Of a stretch of 64,000 bases of DNA, positions 52,434 to 60,773 are shown piece by piece. The stretch is taken from positions 62,001-126,000 of the forward strand of contig NZ_RXYB01000007.1 of NCBI RefSeq assembly GCF_008086615.1, written 5' to 3'. Positions within the stretch are counted from its first letter, which is position 1; every line of letters begins with the position of its first letter. This stretch comes from Acetobacterium tundrae. Lineage in GTDB: Bacteria > Bacillota > Clostridia > Eubacteriales > Eubacteriaceae. A program made the position numbers and the translations under genes. The notes beneath the pieces were generated by a model. The model had not been told where the DNA came from. It did not search any database and saw only the letters and a list, made by a program, of their open reading frames with translations.

Positions 52434-52480
52434 TGGCGCAATATTTATAGCTCACTATTTTAATTTGCGCCATTTTTTTT
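52434..52480 (+). terminator. Intrinsic terminator after the Gfo/Idh/MocA gene
   Basis: TGGCGCAA (52434-52441) pairs with TTGCGCCA (52465-52472), followed by eight T. The stop codon of a truncated minus-strand gene (52460-52462) lies inside the loop. Confidence 0.8.
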
Positions 52481-52597
52481 TAATACTTCAACGGTCATGA
52501 TCGCCGCTTCACTGGGGTCTGTTCCAAACATCTGCGGTTTATTACTGAACGTATCTTCCCAATGGGCATGCTGTTTGTTTAAATTTTCTTTTTTCAT
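52460..52597 (-). pseudogene. N-terminal fragment of a class I SAM-dependent methyltransferase
   Basis: 45 codons starting at ATG 52597 behind GGAAAGGAA. The product (HAHWEDTFSNKPQMFGTDPS and EAAIMTVEVLKKNGAN) matches the N-terminal end of the methyltransferases whose next motif is the SAM loop. That loop and everything after it are missing, and the frame ends inside the neighbouring gene's terminator. It is therefore a truncated gene, though it keeps good initiation signals. Confidence 0.65.
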
Positions 52598-52614
52598 ATC
52601 AATTTCCTTTCCAG

Positions 52615-52740
52615 TTAATTAGGACTTGGAGACGTCTTGTTTGTAATGTTCATTGCCTCACTTAATACTTGCTCCACCATCATCTTACCCAATCCCAGCA
52701 CCTGACTGAATTAACGGATACTGCCCCCGGTTAATGGAAG
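52615..52740 (-). pseudogene. Unassigned coding-like remnant
   Basis: A minus-strand frame ending at TAA 52615 reads FSQVLGLGKMMVEQVLSEAM and about 11 more residues, with a stop a few codons upstream. It looks like protein but the family is not recognised. Nothing else was seen in 52598-52857. Confidence 0.3.
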
Positions 52741-52857
52741 CTCGCAAGAGATTCCATATCCAATTTCAACTTATCGAGCCGTTAAATAAATTTAATAAGA
52801 GTATCTAGCCAGAAATCAGTTTGGGCGAATAAGAACGCTCAAGATTGAGTAAGATGA

Positions 52858-53223
52858 TTAATTTGCTAAATCACCAAGAGTGATACCAATAATCTGATCA
52901 TAAAATACTGCCAATTCCTTGAATTTAGCTTCTAGACCATTATTTGTAATTATTACATCTTTTAAAACGATCACGCCATCATTCCCATCCAAAGGTTTGT
53001 TTTCAATTTTGTTAATTTCTCGATAATGATTGATGAATCCATCCACCATACTACATAGTGGCGAATTTGCAAGGTCTTTTTTGATTCCTTTTAAGTCATC
53101 GAGACTGCCGGTAATTATACCAATCGAGGTGATTAAAACAATCGCGTTTGATTTTAAAGTTTCAGTTTTTGTTGATACTGCAATACTACATACAATATGC
53201 TTTTTTAAACTTTGTAATGCCAT
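52858..53223 (-). CDS. Hypothetical protein
   Basis: 121 residues beginning MALQSLKKHIVCSIAVSTKTE, with hydrophobic strands (AIVLITSIGIITGSL) and helices; there is no membrane segment and no family I can name. The shape suggests a small cytoplasmic alpha/beta protein. AGGAGA lies before the ATG at 53223, so translation is likely. It is surrounded by gene remnants. Confidence 0.6.
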   Translation of the reverse strand: MALQSLKKHIVCSIAVSTKTETLKSNAIVLITSIGIITGSLDDLKGIKKDLANSPLCSMVDGFINHYREINKIENKPLDGNDGVIVLKDVIITNNGLEAKFKELAVFYDQIIGITLGDLAN

Positions 53224-53269
53224 AAAATATTCTCCTAAAATTCATTTCAGTATTATTATAGTAATGATT

Positions 53270-53467
53270 TTAGTATATGGGGATGACCAAAAAGAAACAA
53301 GGGTAAATATAATTTGGCTTTTTTAACGTTTCCTTAAGCATCCCTGCATAGGTTTCAATACTTTGCGGATTTTCTCTAACATAGTCCATGATCGCATCCA
53401 AATCTTTAGCATCGTCAATTAGCGTTCGATGCCGATTTGAAGGAGATCTATTCTGTAATCCTCCCAT
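53270..53467 (-). CDS. Doubtful small ORF, possible remnant
   Basis: 65 codons. The middle (HRTLIDDAKDLDAIMDYVRE) looks like a natural helix-rich protein, whereas the last 15 residues look like read-through of non-coding sequence. The ribosome site is poor. It may be a fragment of a larger gene; not assigned. Confidence 0.3.
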   Translation of the reverse strand: MGGLQNRSPSNRHRTLIDDAKDLDAIMDYVRENPQSIETYAGMLKETLKKPNYIYPCFFLVIPIY

Positions 53468-53495
53468 CCATCAAAAACGCTCTCATCAGATAGTT

Positions 53496-53921
53496 TTAAT
53501 CACTTCTCATCGTAAAATCAAATTTCTTCGTTGTAAAAACAGTGTCCTCATCTGATACAAAATAAAGGTTTGTATTTGATCCCAACTCATACCATCGGTT
53601 ATATTTTTCACCTATTTTTATCAATTCAAAAACAATTCCATTTGACCGCTTTGCCGCATCAATCCCATCAGCATAACCATTAACAATCATATATAAAGAA
53701 TTCTCACCTTGATATTGCATGGTTATCATATCCGGGTTTCCATGTTTTGTATAATCTTTAACGTCTATATTTTCATATATTATTAATTCCTGTTTTTCAC
53801 TATCATTCGTCATTAATTTCCCATTATAAAAAATATTTGTGTCATGAAAAATGTCATGCTTTTTTAATAATTCGGCTATTTCTTTTACCATCATTTCATT
53901 CGTCTCATAATTTGTCATCAT
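53496..53921 (-). CDS. Hypothetical protein
   Basis: 141 residues of mixed alpha/beta composition, with no signal peptide or membrane segment (IDVKDYTKHGNPDMITMQYQ, SLYMIVNGYADG). I do not recognise a family. AAAGGAG precedes two adjacent ATGs (53921 and 53918), so it is probably a real gene. It lies next to regulator remnants and the small proteins at 52858 and 53270. Confidence 0.6.
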   Translation of the reverse strand: MMTNYETNEMMVKEIAELLKKHDIFHDTNIFYNGKLMTNDSEKQELIIYENIDVKDYTKHGNPDMITMQYQGENSLYMIVNGYADGIDAAKRSNGIVFELIKIGEKYNRWYELGSNTNLYFVSDEDTVFTTKKFDFTMRSD

Positions 53922-54299
53922 TTATCTCCTTTTGCATCGTTTAATATTGCAACTCGTGATTATAATCTCCCTTTTCGTCCTTTTATCATATATATCGGTA
54001 ATTTACCATCAATCACTTCATTTGTCCATAAAATTGTCATTTTTCCTTTTAGTATACAATCGGTTGATACTGGAATAAAAATAGTACCAATCGAAAGCTC
54101 CAATTTTTTACATTTCCCTCTTCACCCCTTATACTCAAGATATGTCCATTTATAGGTATTTAAAAATGTTATCCAGATGTAATAATACATTGATGATCGA
54201 GAGGTAAAAACCATGGTTCGAATTTGGGGAAAACTTATGAAAAGCAATAAATTTCGAGAAGAAAAAGTTGTCGAATTTGATAACAAATCCTTGAATATG

Positions 54300-54543
54300 A
54301 ATGATAACATCGAGGCTGCTTTAGCGACCATCTGCAGGGAACCTATGGTGTAACTCCAAGCGAATACCGAAAAAAGCTTAAGCCTGTCGTTCTTCGTACA
54401 AAAATAAATCCTTTCGATCGCTACTTTTTTAGATTTGGAGAGATTGGTATGATGAAATCTACAGATGATGTTGTAACGAATCTGATTGAGAGCAAGGAAC
54501 TCTTATCGATGGAAACCGCGTACTACGCCGATTTGATCCTGTG
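54300..54543 (+). pseudogene. Remnant of an AraC-family regulator gene
   Basis: One plus-strand frame reads HLQGTYGVTPSEYRKKLKPV and goes on VLRTKINPFDRYF to a TGA at 54541-54543. YGVTPSEYRK is the end of the AraC HTH, and the following residues resemble the start of the effector domain found in AraC/GyrI regulators. The N-terminal HTH and most of the effector domain are gone. The region 53922-54299 shows no other gene. Confidence 0.65.
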
Positions 54544-54547
54544 AAAG

Positions 54548-54965
54548 TATTTCTACACCCCTTTTATCAACTATAACATGCGTTATAAAGGCAAACTTCA
54601 AGGTCATTTTTTTGTCGTTGGCATGCTCAAGAAAATCACCCCGGGAGATATCCAACTAACCAATCTGGACGGACCTTATATCCTTGACGCGATCCGCTCT
54701 GATCCAAAATTCCAGACGACACGAGGCCATTATTATGAGCACTTCATCATCGATATCCTCGAAGGAAAATCTTTCCGGGCAGGAATATCTTAAAAGTCAG
54801 GTTGAAGCGCTCTATCTTGATATCAACGGCTTTTTCACCATTGCCAAAATCAAACCGCAACTTCACAATGAGCTGCATAATAAGCAGATTGCACACCAAT
54901 TAGAAAACTTTAATGGCTGCAAACCGATGGGTGTTAGCATCGTGATGACCGCATATATGCTCATC
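54548..54965 (+). pseudogene. Frameshifted remnant of a PucR/CdaR-type regulator gene
   Basis: A frame at 54578-54790 encodes GKLQGHFFVVGMLKKITPGD then IQLTNL and TRGHYYEHFIIDILEGKSF. After about 54775 the homology continues in another frame (GQEYLKSQVEALYLDINGFF). The TRGHYYEHFIIDILEGK block is typical of the central region of PucR-family regulators. The HTH end is missing. It is decayed by at least one frameshift and truncation. Confidence 0.55.
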
Positions 54966-54967
54966 AG

Positions 54968-55504
54968 CTATCCTAAATTTTCGGCAAAATCACGTACTTT
55001 TTTAAGCTCGGGCGCGTTATGCATACTGCCTTTTTCTGCCATCCCTGGAATTTTGATAATGCCCTTATTTTCCCATTTAAAATATGAACTAATGGCATTT
55101 AACTGGGCTTCAGCAGCATTGTATACCTTATCCGCGCCTGAATTTAACAGCATTGCAATCGAACCGATGCGAAAACCTTTTTTGGCGAAAGCATACATCC
55201 GGTCAATAAAGCATTTTGTCTGTGCGGAAACATCAAACCAATAGATCGGCGAAGCCAATACCAGCAGATCCGTCTGTTCAAGATCTTTTAAGATGCTGTT
55301 CATATCGTCTTTCTGCACACAGACCCCATTATGTGTAAAACAATATTGACAGGCCTGACAAGGTTTAACCACCAGTTCGCTTAACTTCCTTAGTGTCACC
55401 TGATGACCGGCATTTATTGCCTCTTTTGTAAATACATCTGCCATAATCTCAGTATTTCCGCCTTTTCGCGGGCTACCCGTAACAACTAAAATATTCATAT
55501 TCAT
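54968..55504 (-). CDS. NAD(P)H-dependent FMN reductase / flavodoxin family protein
   Basis: 178 residues. The FMN loop is VVTGSPRKGGNTEIMADVF (about 6-24) and the second loop is LASPIYWFDVSAQTKCFIDRMY (about 83-104), both typical of iron-sulfur-flavoprotein-like and NADPH-dependent FMN reductases. Cys at CQACQYCFTHNGVC (about 49-62) resemble the Fe-S motif of such proteins. ATGs at 55504 and 55498 are both possible. It is downstream of the nitroreductase gene in the same direction, so a joint role in reduction of quinones or nitro compounds is likely. Confidence 0.8.
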   Translation of the reverse strand: MNMNILVVTGSPRKGGNTEIMADVFTKEAINAGHQVTLRKLSELVVKPCQACQYCFTHNGVCVQKDDMNSILKDLEQTDLLVLASPIYWFDVSAQTKCFIDRMYAFAKKGFRIGSIAMLLNSGADKVYNAAEAQLNAISSYFKWENKGIIKIPGMAEKGSMHNAPELKKVRDFAENLG

Positions 55505-55533
55505 TCACCAATTGCCTTTCTGAGCATTATGCT

Positions 55534-56373
55534 TTAGCCCATAACCCACGAAAATAGATAATTTACCGGATCTGTCGCTTGAATTCCGGGATCTTCCAAT
55601 TTTTCAAATTTTCCCGGCAAATCGCTTTCCATTGCTGCCAAATGAAAATGGCAGGCGCCGATGCCAACATCCGTCCGCTGAATGTCAATCCCAAGCTTGC
55701 TCTCTTTTGTGGGACGGACTTCATAAAAATGATAGGCATTCTGATCCTGAACAATCCGCCATGGCTGTTTATTCACCGCAGACGGAGCCCGACGTAGCAT
55801 CTCCAACGGAAAAGCATAGTCTCCCGCCGCAGTCGGCGTCAGGGGATGAGCAAAATCATCGGCATAAAAGATCTCATTCCATTCGCGACGGTGATCGGAT
55901 TTTGCCGCCCACCGTGCCACCGATTCCAGCACCCTCTTCTTGCCGGCGGGATAACCGATCGGGGAAATAACCGGAAAAAGGTCGCCTGTCTTCAGCTTCA
56001 TCGCCGCAGAAAATCCGCTGCGGTCAAAGGTTCCTCCCAGCCAGCAGGTTCCCAACCCCAGCGAGGTGCAATATAAAACCAACTGTTCAAAGGAATAACC
56101 CAGCGCCTCAAGCCCTAGTTCACCCGGGGCCACGGACACACCGACATAATTGGTGGCGCCTTTGATGACGCCATAGGTTCCCAACTTTTCGCCGTCAGCC
56201 GACGCCGTGTTTTCCAATAAGTGAAAGTTAACATCTATGGCAAACGGATTAGATAAACCAGCGATATAAGTGCTGATTTTATCTTGATCCGCTGCCGTCA
56301 GCGGGCGATTCTGATAGGTTCGCACACTCTGTCGGGCTTTCACTGTTTCTTCAATCGAAAAATCCATCTTCAT
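55534..56373 (-). CDS. Nitroreductase family protein
   Basis: 280 residues. The N-terminal FMN motif is ETVKARQSVRTYQNRPLT, the middle contains LGTCWLGGTFDRSGF and the C-terminal half has APSAVNKQPWRIV. The protein is longer than classical nitroreductases and matches the double-size TM1586-like group. ATG 56373 follows AGAAGGG; in-frame codons further upstream would overlap the monooxygenase gene. It is the second gene of the group with a quinol monooxygenase and an FMN reductase. Confidence 0.85.
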   Translation of the reverse strand: MKMDFSIEETVKARQSVRTYQNRPLTAADQDKISTYIAGLSNPFAIDVNFHLLENTASADGEKLGTYGVIKGATNYVGVSVAPGELGLEALGYSFEQLVLYCTSLGLGTCWLGGTFDRSGFSAAMKLKTGDLFPVISPIGYPAGKKRVLESVARWAAKSDHRREWNEIFYADDFAHPLTPTAAGDYAFPLEMLRRAPSAVNKQPWRIVQDQNAYHFYEVRPTKESKLGIDIQRTDVGIGACHFHLAAMESDLPGKFEKLEDPGIQATDPVNYLFSWVMG

Positions 56374-56392
56374 CTGTATATCCCTTCTCTTC

Positions 56393-56686
56393 TCAGGCCA
56401 ATGTTTTGTAAAGATTAATTTCACCAGGTTTTTCCATATAACTTGCAAATGACGCCATCGCGTCTTTAAAATGCTGCGCCGACAGATGTTTGTTCAGCGA
56501 TTCCTGATCATCCCATTCTTCCAGTATTGTAAGCAGTTGCGGATTTTTCACATCCTGCAGCAATTCATATCGGATGCAACCAGCATCATATTTTCTGGTA
56601 TCCTGTACAAGCTTTTTTGCCAGCACAATAAATTCATCTGTTTTATCCGCTTTAACGTTATTTTGAGCGACTACTTTAATCATCAT
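56393..56686 (-). CDS. Antibiotic biosynthesis monooxygenase-type (putative quinol monooxygenase)
   Basis: 97 residues, the usual length of a single ABM domain. The core is VVAQNNVKADKTDEFIVLAK at the N-terminus, RYELLQDVKNPQLLTILEEWDDQESLNKHLSAQHF in the middle, as in YgiN-like proteins. These act on quinols or haem without added cofactors. GGAAG precedes an ATG pair. It heads the three-gene redox group; a MarR remnant lies just upstream. Confidence 0.85.
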   Translation of the reverse strand: MMIKVVAQNNVKADKTDEFIVLAKKLVQDTRKYDAGCIRYELLQDVKNPQLLTILEEWDDQESLNKHLSAQHFKDAMASFASYMEKPGEINLYKTLA

Positions 56687-56746
56687 AAATTCTTCCTTTC
56701 ACTTACAATTTAGTATAATGAACACCGCTTGCTATCGTATTTTTTG

Positions 56747-56917
56747 TTAATCTGCTTTGCTCTCTAGTTTGTCCAAAAGTTTACCGCTTAATTCAAGGAA
56801 ACGGACAGTTTCTGCTTCAGTTAACATGTTTCGATAATGGTCATGAAGCTGAGTCCATGACGCTATGATTTGATCTTGTTGTGCCAGTCCCTCCGCGGTT
56901 GTACATACAATTATACG
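56747..56917 (-). pseudogene. C-terminal remnant of a MarR-family regulator gene
   Basis: The minus-strand frame ending at TAA 56747-56749 reads TAEGLAQQDQIIASWTQLHD, then about 30 residues ending in KLLDKLESKAD. The TxxGLA block followed by a long helix is the C-terminal end of MarR proteins. A stop codon (56918-56920) cuts the frame upstream and the HTH is gone. It sits in the place where a regulator of the monooxygenase/nitroreductase genes would be expected. The rest of 56687-57152 has no gene. Confidence 0.6.
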
Positions 56918-57152
56918 TTATCATGTCTTTGTTTCCTTGTCAATTCTAGTATAAACTACTTTTTTATTGTATAAGCCCAAATATCATCAACCTATTGACA
57001 ACTAGATTCTAAAAAAATACCATCAAGATATTATTCAATCAAAAGATGGTGGAGATGGGGGTGTCCGGAACCAGTGAAAAAGCCATCATAGAAGGTCGAA
57101 ACGTCATTATCATTTTATATTATAAATATAGTGTTAAAGTCACCATACTACC

Positions 57153-57181
57153 TTGACAGACATAGTAATGTGCCGTATAAT
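57153..57181 (+). promoter_or_regulatory. Promoter of the PadR/ABC operon
   Basis: TTGACA (57153-57158) and TATAAT (57176-57181) are both perfect consensus boxes, 17 bp apart, 21 bp before the PadR start. An ATACTACC...TAGTAATGT pseudo-symmetry overlaps it and may be a PadR site. Confidence 0.9.
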
Positions 57182-57201
57182 GCAAATATGGAGGTGATCA
57201 T

Positions 57202-57531
57202 ATGAGCAATAACAAAATCACATCCGACCTGCTGCGCGGCCATACCGATACGATGATCTTACGGCTTTTATCCGAAGCTGACCGCTATGGCTACGAGATT
57301 GTCAAACTGATAGCCGAGCGCTCAAGTGGTGAGTATGAATTAAAAGAAGCCACAATGTACTCCAGCGTTCGGCGGCTCGAGGCGGATGGTGACATCGAAT
57401 GGTATTGGGGCGATGAATCCCAGGGCGGACGGCGTAAGTATTTTAGGATTACCAAAAAAGGTAAGGCTACTTACACCCAGAACAAAAGCAATTGGGAGTA
57501 CGCAAAGCGTGTGCTTGCTAATTTATTGTAA
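57202..57531 (+). CDS. PadR family transcriptional regulator
   Basis: 109 residues, a compact PadR protein: winged helix (about 10-85) with LLRGHTDTMILRLLSEADRYGYEIVKLI and the wing SQGGRRKYFRITKKGK, then a short C-terminal helix. GGAGG precedes the ATG. It is the first gene of a four-gene unit and probably represses it; PadR proteins of this size often respond to membrane-active or aromatic compounds. Confidence 0.92.
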   Translation: MSNNKITSDLLRGHTDTMILRLLSEADRYGYEIVKLIAERSSGEYELKEATMYSSVRRLEADGDIEWYWGDESQGGRRKYFRITKKGKATYTQNKSNWEYAKRVLANLL

Positions 57532-57546
57532 AGGAGATTTGATATT

Positions 57547-58413
57547 ATGAACGAGAAATTAACAAACTATTTAAACGGCGTTTTTGCCCCATATGATGGA
57601 GTAAAAAGCGTCACCGAACTAAAGGCTGACCTACTCTCCGATTTACAGGAGCGGTTTTGTGAACTCAAAGCTGAGGGCAAGGACGATGAAACAGCCTTTG
57701 CGATGACACTTGATAGTATCGGCGATATTGAACAGACTGTTCTAGAAGTTGCCAACCTCTCCCGCTCACTGGAGCAGCAGGTGCTGACAAACTTCAGTGC
57801 CAGTAACCTGCCAAAAAGCGACTTTGCAGGCGTTACCGCACATAAAGCAAAATTTGAAACAAGCGTACTGCGGGGCTCCGATTTTGCGGGTGCAGACTTA
57901 ACCGGCAGCTCCTTTAAGTCCAGCGATCTGCGCGAAGCCAATTTTGACGGTGCAAATCTGACCGACTGCAACTTTACCACGCTTGATCTGGCGGGTGCGA
58001 GCTTTAACAAAACCATTCTTGTACGTACCAACTTCAGCGCGTCGGGGCTGATTGGAGCAAAATTCATCGGTGTAAAACTGACTGATGTCAAACTGACTAA
58101 GACCGACCTGAGAAAGACGATCTTTGAAAACTGTATCTTCAACGGCGTAGATTTCGGAGAATCCGACCTGCGAGGGTTATGTCTTGATGGGCAAACCTTT
58201 ATCGGTGTCAATTTTGACAAATCTGCAATGAACAACGTTTCGTTTAAGTCCGCGACACTCAAAAATGTGTCTTTCCGTTGGGCGTATATCTTATCCAAAA
58301 AATATTTTCGTGCCACTAAAGGCGTTTGCTTCGACGGCGCAATGATGGATAAGCTAACTTATGCCGCACTCAAAGGCATGTTGGCTGATTTGTCAAAGGT
58401 TACTATTATATAA
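57547..58413 (+). CDS. HAAS (DUF1700-like) domain fused to pentapeptide repeats
   Basis: 288 residues. The N-terminal 75 residues match the HAAS/permease-prefix domain (LTNYLNGVFAPYDGVKSVTELKADLLSDLQERF), usually found right after PadR genes. Residues 80-260 are pentapeptide repeats of the A(D/N)Lxx type (SDFAGADLTGSSFKSSDLRE), predicted to form a right-handed beta helix. No membrane segment is seen. The usual HAAS partners are membrane domains, so the pairing is uncommon. AAGGAG precedes the ATG. It may sense or shield a target of the compound exported by the next two genes (inference). Confidence 0.82.
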   Translation: MNEKLTNYLNGVFAPYDGVKSVTELKADLLSDLQERFCELKAEGKDDETAFAMTLDSIGDIEQTVLEVANLSRSLEQQVLTNFSASNLPKSDFAGVTAHKAKFETSVLRGSDFAGADLTGSSFKSSDLREANFDGANLTDCNFTTLDLAGASFNKTILVRTNFSASGLIGAKFIGVKLTDVKLTKTDLRKTIFENCIFNGVDFGESDLRGLCLDGQTFIGVNFDKSAMNNVSFKSATLKNVSFRWAYILSKKYFRATKGVCFDGAMMDKLTYAALKGMLADLSKVTII

Positions 58414-58426
58414 GGAGGCAAAGCAT

Positions 58427-59188
58427 ATGCAAAACAATTCAATTCAAGTGAAAGGACTGCAAAAGTCCTACAATCAGCTTCATGTCCTGAATGGTGTCGA
58501 TTTCGAGGTGGAACAGGGCAGTATTTTCGCCCTGCTCGGTTCCAATGGCGCGGGCAAAACGACAATTGTCAAAATCCTTACCACGCTGCTTAAACAAGAT
58601 GGCGGAACCACCACCGTAAACGGCTTCGATATCACTTCAAAGCCCGACAATGTGCGGCAGTCGATCAGTTTGACCGGGCAATTTGCCGCTGTGGATGAGA
58701 TTTTGACCGGAGAAGAAAATCTGATCATGATCGCTAAGTTAAGGCACCTCGAAAATCCGCATCAGGTTACCGACAATTTGATAAAACGCTTCGGCTTAAC
58801 AGACGCCGCAAACCGCAGGGTAGCTACTTATTCGGGTGGTATGCATCGCAAGCTCGACCTCGCCATGAGCCTGGTGGGAAAACCACAGCTCATTTTCCTT
58901 GACGAGCCGACCACCGGGCTGGACCCCGAGGCGCGCCTTGAGGTATGGAAGATTGTCAAGGAGCTTGCCGATAGTGGCACAACGGTATTCCTGACCACCC
59001 AGTATTTAGATGAGGCTGAACAGCTTGCCGATCAAATTGCCATTCTGCATGAAGGTCGGATTATCGCCAGCGGCACTCTCGCCGAGCTGAAAAGGCTGCT
59101 CCCCCCGACAAAGGTAGAGTATGTTGAGAAGCAACCGACATTAGAGGAGATATTCCTTGCCATTATTGGTAAGAAGGAGGCAAAGTAA
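58427..59188 (+). CDS. ABC transporter ATP-binding protein, DrrA-like drug exporter
   Basis: 253 residues. Walker A is GSNGAGKTT (about 37-45), the signature reads YSGGMHRKLDLAM and Walker B is LIFLDEPTTGLDPEAR. The SGGM form and TTGLDP are typical of DrrA/NatA-type exporters. ATG 58427 follows AAGGAGG; upstream in-frame codons overlap the pentapeptide gene. The permease gene begins directly at its end, with its ribosome site inside the last codons. Confidence 0.92.
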   Translation: MQNNSIQVKGLQKSYNQLHVLNGVDFEVEQGSIFALLGSNGAGKTTIVKILTTLLKQDGGTTTVNGFDITSKPDNVRQSISLTGQFAAVDEILTGEENLIMIAKLRHLENPHQVTDNLIKRFGLTDAANRRVATYSGGMHRKLDLAMSLVGKPQLIFLDEPTTGLDPEARLEVWKIVKELADSGTTVFLTTQYLDEAEQLADQIAILHEGRIIASGTLAELKRLLPPTKVEYVEKQPTLEEIFLAIIGKKEAK

Positions 59189-59956
59189 ATGGAAGCTACA
59201 AAGAAACACTTTTTTAGCGATATGAGCGTTATGTTGGGACGTTCCATGCGCCATATTTTCCGCAGCATGGACACCATCATCACGGTCACCATCATGCCGA
59301 TTGGTTTTATGCTGCTGTTTGTCTATGTGTTCGGCGGTGCAATCCAAACCGGCACGGATAACTATGTGAATTACCTGCTGCCCGGTATCCTGCTGATAGC
59401 GATTGCCAGCGGGATATCCTACACTTCTTACCGCCTGTTTATCGATGTGCAAGGGGGAATATTCGAGCGTTTCCACTCCATGCCAATTGCACGTTCAACG
59501 GTACTGTGGGGACATGTGCTGTCCTCGCTGGTATCCAACGCTATTTCGGTTGTTGTCATTATTGTCGTAGCACTGATGATGGGTTTTCGCTCATCAGCGG
59601 GGGTACTACCATGGCTTGCCGTGGCTAGTATACTCATGCTATTTACGCTGGCCTTATCTTGGGTCGCAGTGATTGCCGGATTGTCCGCAAAATCGGTGGA
59701 TGGCGCCGGCGCTTTTGCCTATCCGATTGTCTTCCTGCCGTTTATCAGCTCAGCCTTTGTGCCAACCGAATCGATGCCGCCGATCGTTCGCGCCTTTGCC
59801 GAAAACCAGCCGGTAACCTCTATAGTGGAAGCCATCCGTGCGCTACTGTCAGGTCAACCGGTAGGTAATGATATATGGATCGCTCTTGCATGGTGCATCG
59901 GGATTACGATCGTGGCCTACATCTTTGCGATGAGGGCGTATAAAAAGCGGGTATAA
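59189..59956 (+). CDS. ABC transporter permease, ABC-2 (DrrB) type
   Basis: 255 residues with six membrane helices. The ABC-2 signature lies in YVNYLLPGILLIAIASGISYTSYRLFIDVQGGIFERFHSMPIARSTVLWG and the C-terminal FLPFISSAFVPTESMPPIVRAFAENQPVTSIVEAIRALL is the DrrB hallmark. With the preceding ATPase it should form an exporter for a hydrophobic drug or antibiotic. It has no gap to the ATPase gene and ends the PadR unit. Confidence 0.9.
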   Translation: MEATKKHFFSDMSVMLGRSMRHIFRSMDTIITVTIMPIGFMLLFVYVFGGAIQTGTDNYVNYLLPGILLIAIASGISYTSYRLFIDVQGGIFERFHSMPIARSTVLWGHVLSSLVSNAISVVVIIVVALMMGFRSSAGVLPWLAVASILMLFTLALSWVAVIAGLSAKSVDGAGAFAYPIVFLPFISSAFVPTESMPPIVRAFAENQPVTSIVEAIRALLSGQPVGNDIWIALAWCIGITIVAYIFAMRAYKKRV

Positions 59957-60107
59957 AAAGACACAATTTTTTGTATCAAACCTCTGAGTACTGATGCAAA
60001 TTCTCACATGTTATCTATCCCCCCAAAAAACATGTGAAGCACTGATACCCAAAGGGATTTCGATTACTAACCCTGCCTGGTCTGACGGAAACACTTTAAT
60101 TTTTACC

Positions 60108-60521
60108 TCATTTGAGTATTTGTCCCCGTAACATACCACACATATTAGGTGGCAAATACTCAAATCGATACTTACAATATAATACGTCCGCAGGACTATT
60201 CGCTATTAAACATATATAACTATCTTCAAAAGTATTTTTTTCAAAGTAGTTATTTAGTTCTTTCATTATTTGATCTGCAAATCCTTTTCTTCGATATTTT
60301 TCATCCACCATAATATCACTTACAACATAAGTGATTCCTCCATCACCTACAATTCTTCCAAATCCTATCAATTTTTCTTTGTCATAAAGAGATACTGTAA
60401 ACAAAGAATTTGTTATTGCTTTTCTGCTTCTTTCCAAATCCTTATTTCCCATTCCTGAACGAAGCCTCAAGCTTACATAATCTTCTGCTTTCGGTTTTTC
60501 ATAGAGCATTTTCATTTCCAT
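60108..60521 (-). CDS. GNAT family N-acetyltransferase
   Basis: 137 residues. The acetyl-CoA loop reads VDEKYRRKGFADQIMKEL (about 72-89; R/QxxGxG/A type) after the strand YVVSDIMV, and ends with a short C-terminal strand (CKYRFEYLPPNM). GGGAGG precedes the ATG at 60521. The substrate is unknown. It is single and unrelated to the exporter genes next to it. Confidence 0.88.
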   Translation of the reverse strand: MEMKMLYEKPKAEDYVSLRLRSGMGNKDLERSRKAITNSLFTVSLYDKEKLIGFGRIVGDGGITYVVSDIMVDEKYRRKGFADQIMKELNNYFEKNTFEDSYICLIANSPADVLYCKYRFEYLPPNMCGMLRGQILK

Positions 60522-60721
60522 ATGCCTCCCTTTATTATTCTCGAGTTGTTATTGTATTTATAATTTTCCTACCTCTATTTTAATTTATATAGCGCTATGT
60601 TACAATGCAAACAAATTCAATGTGTACCGGTAATGATTTATTTATCTTTGGTACTCCGAGGGGAACTTCCTATTCTCAATATATGACTAGGGTATGACGA
60701 GGGACCGTTTCGTTTGTCATG

Positions 60722-60769
60722 TAAAAAATCAGAAGCCCCTGCTTTCATCACGATAGCAGGGGCTTCTGA
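60722..60769 (-). terminator. Strong intrinsic terminator of the AraC/GyrI gene
   Basis: ATCAGAAGCCCCTGCT (60728-60743) and its complement (60754-60769) form a perfect 16-bp stem; on the minus strand it is followed by TTTTTTAC. Confidence 0.9.
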
Positions 60770-60773
60770 TTCG

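Noticed and set aside
57567-58316. Long minus-strand reading frame opposite the pentapeptide gene
   Set aside because: It mirrors the repeat codons of the real gene, is Ser/Arg/Lys-rich and lacks a ribosome site.
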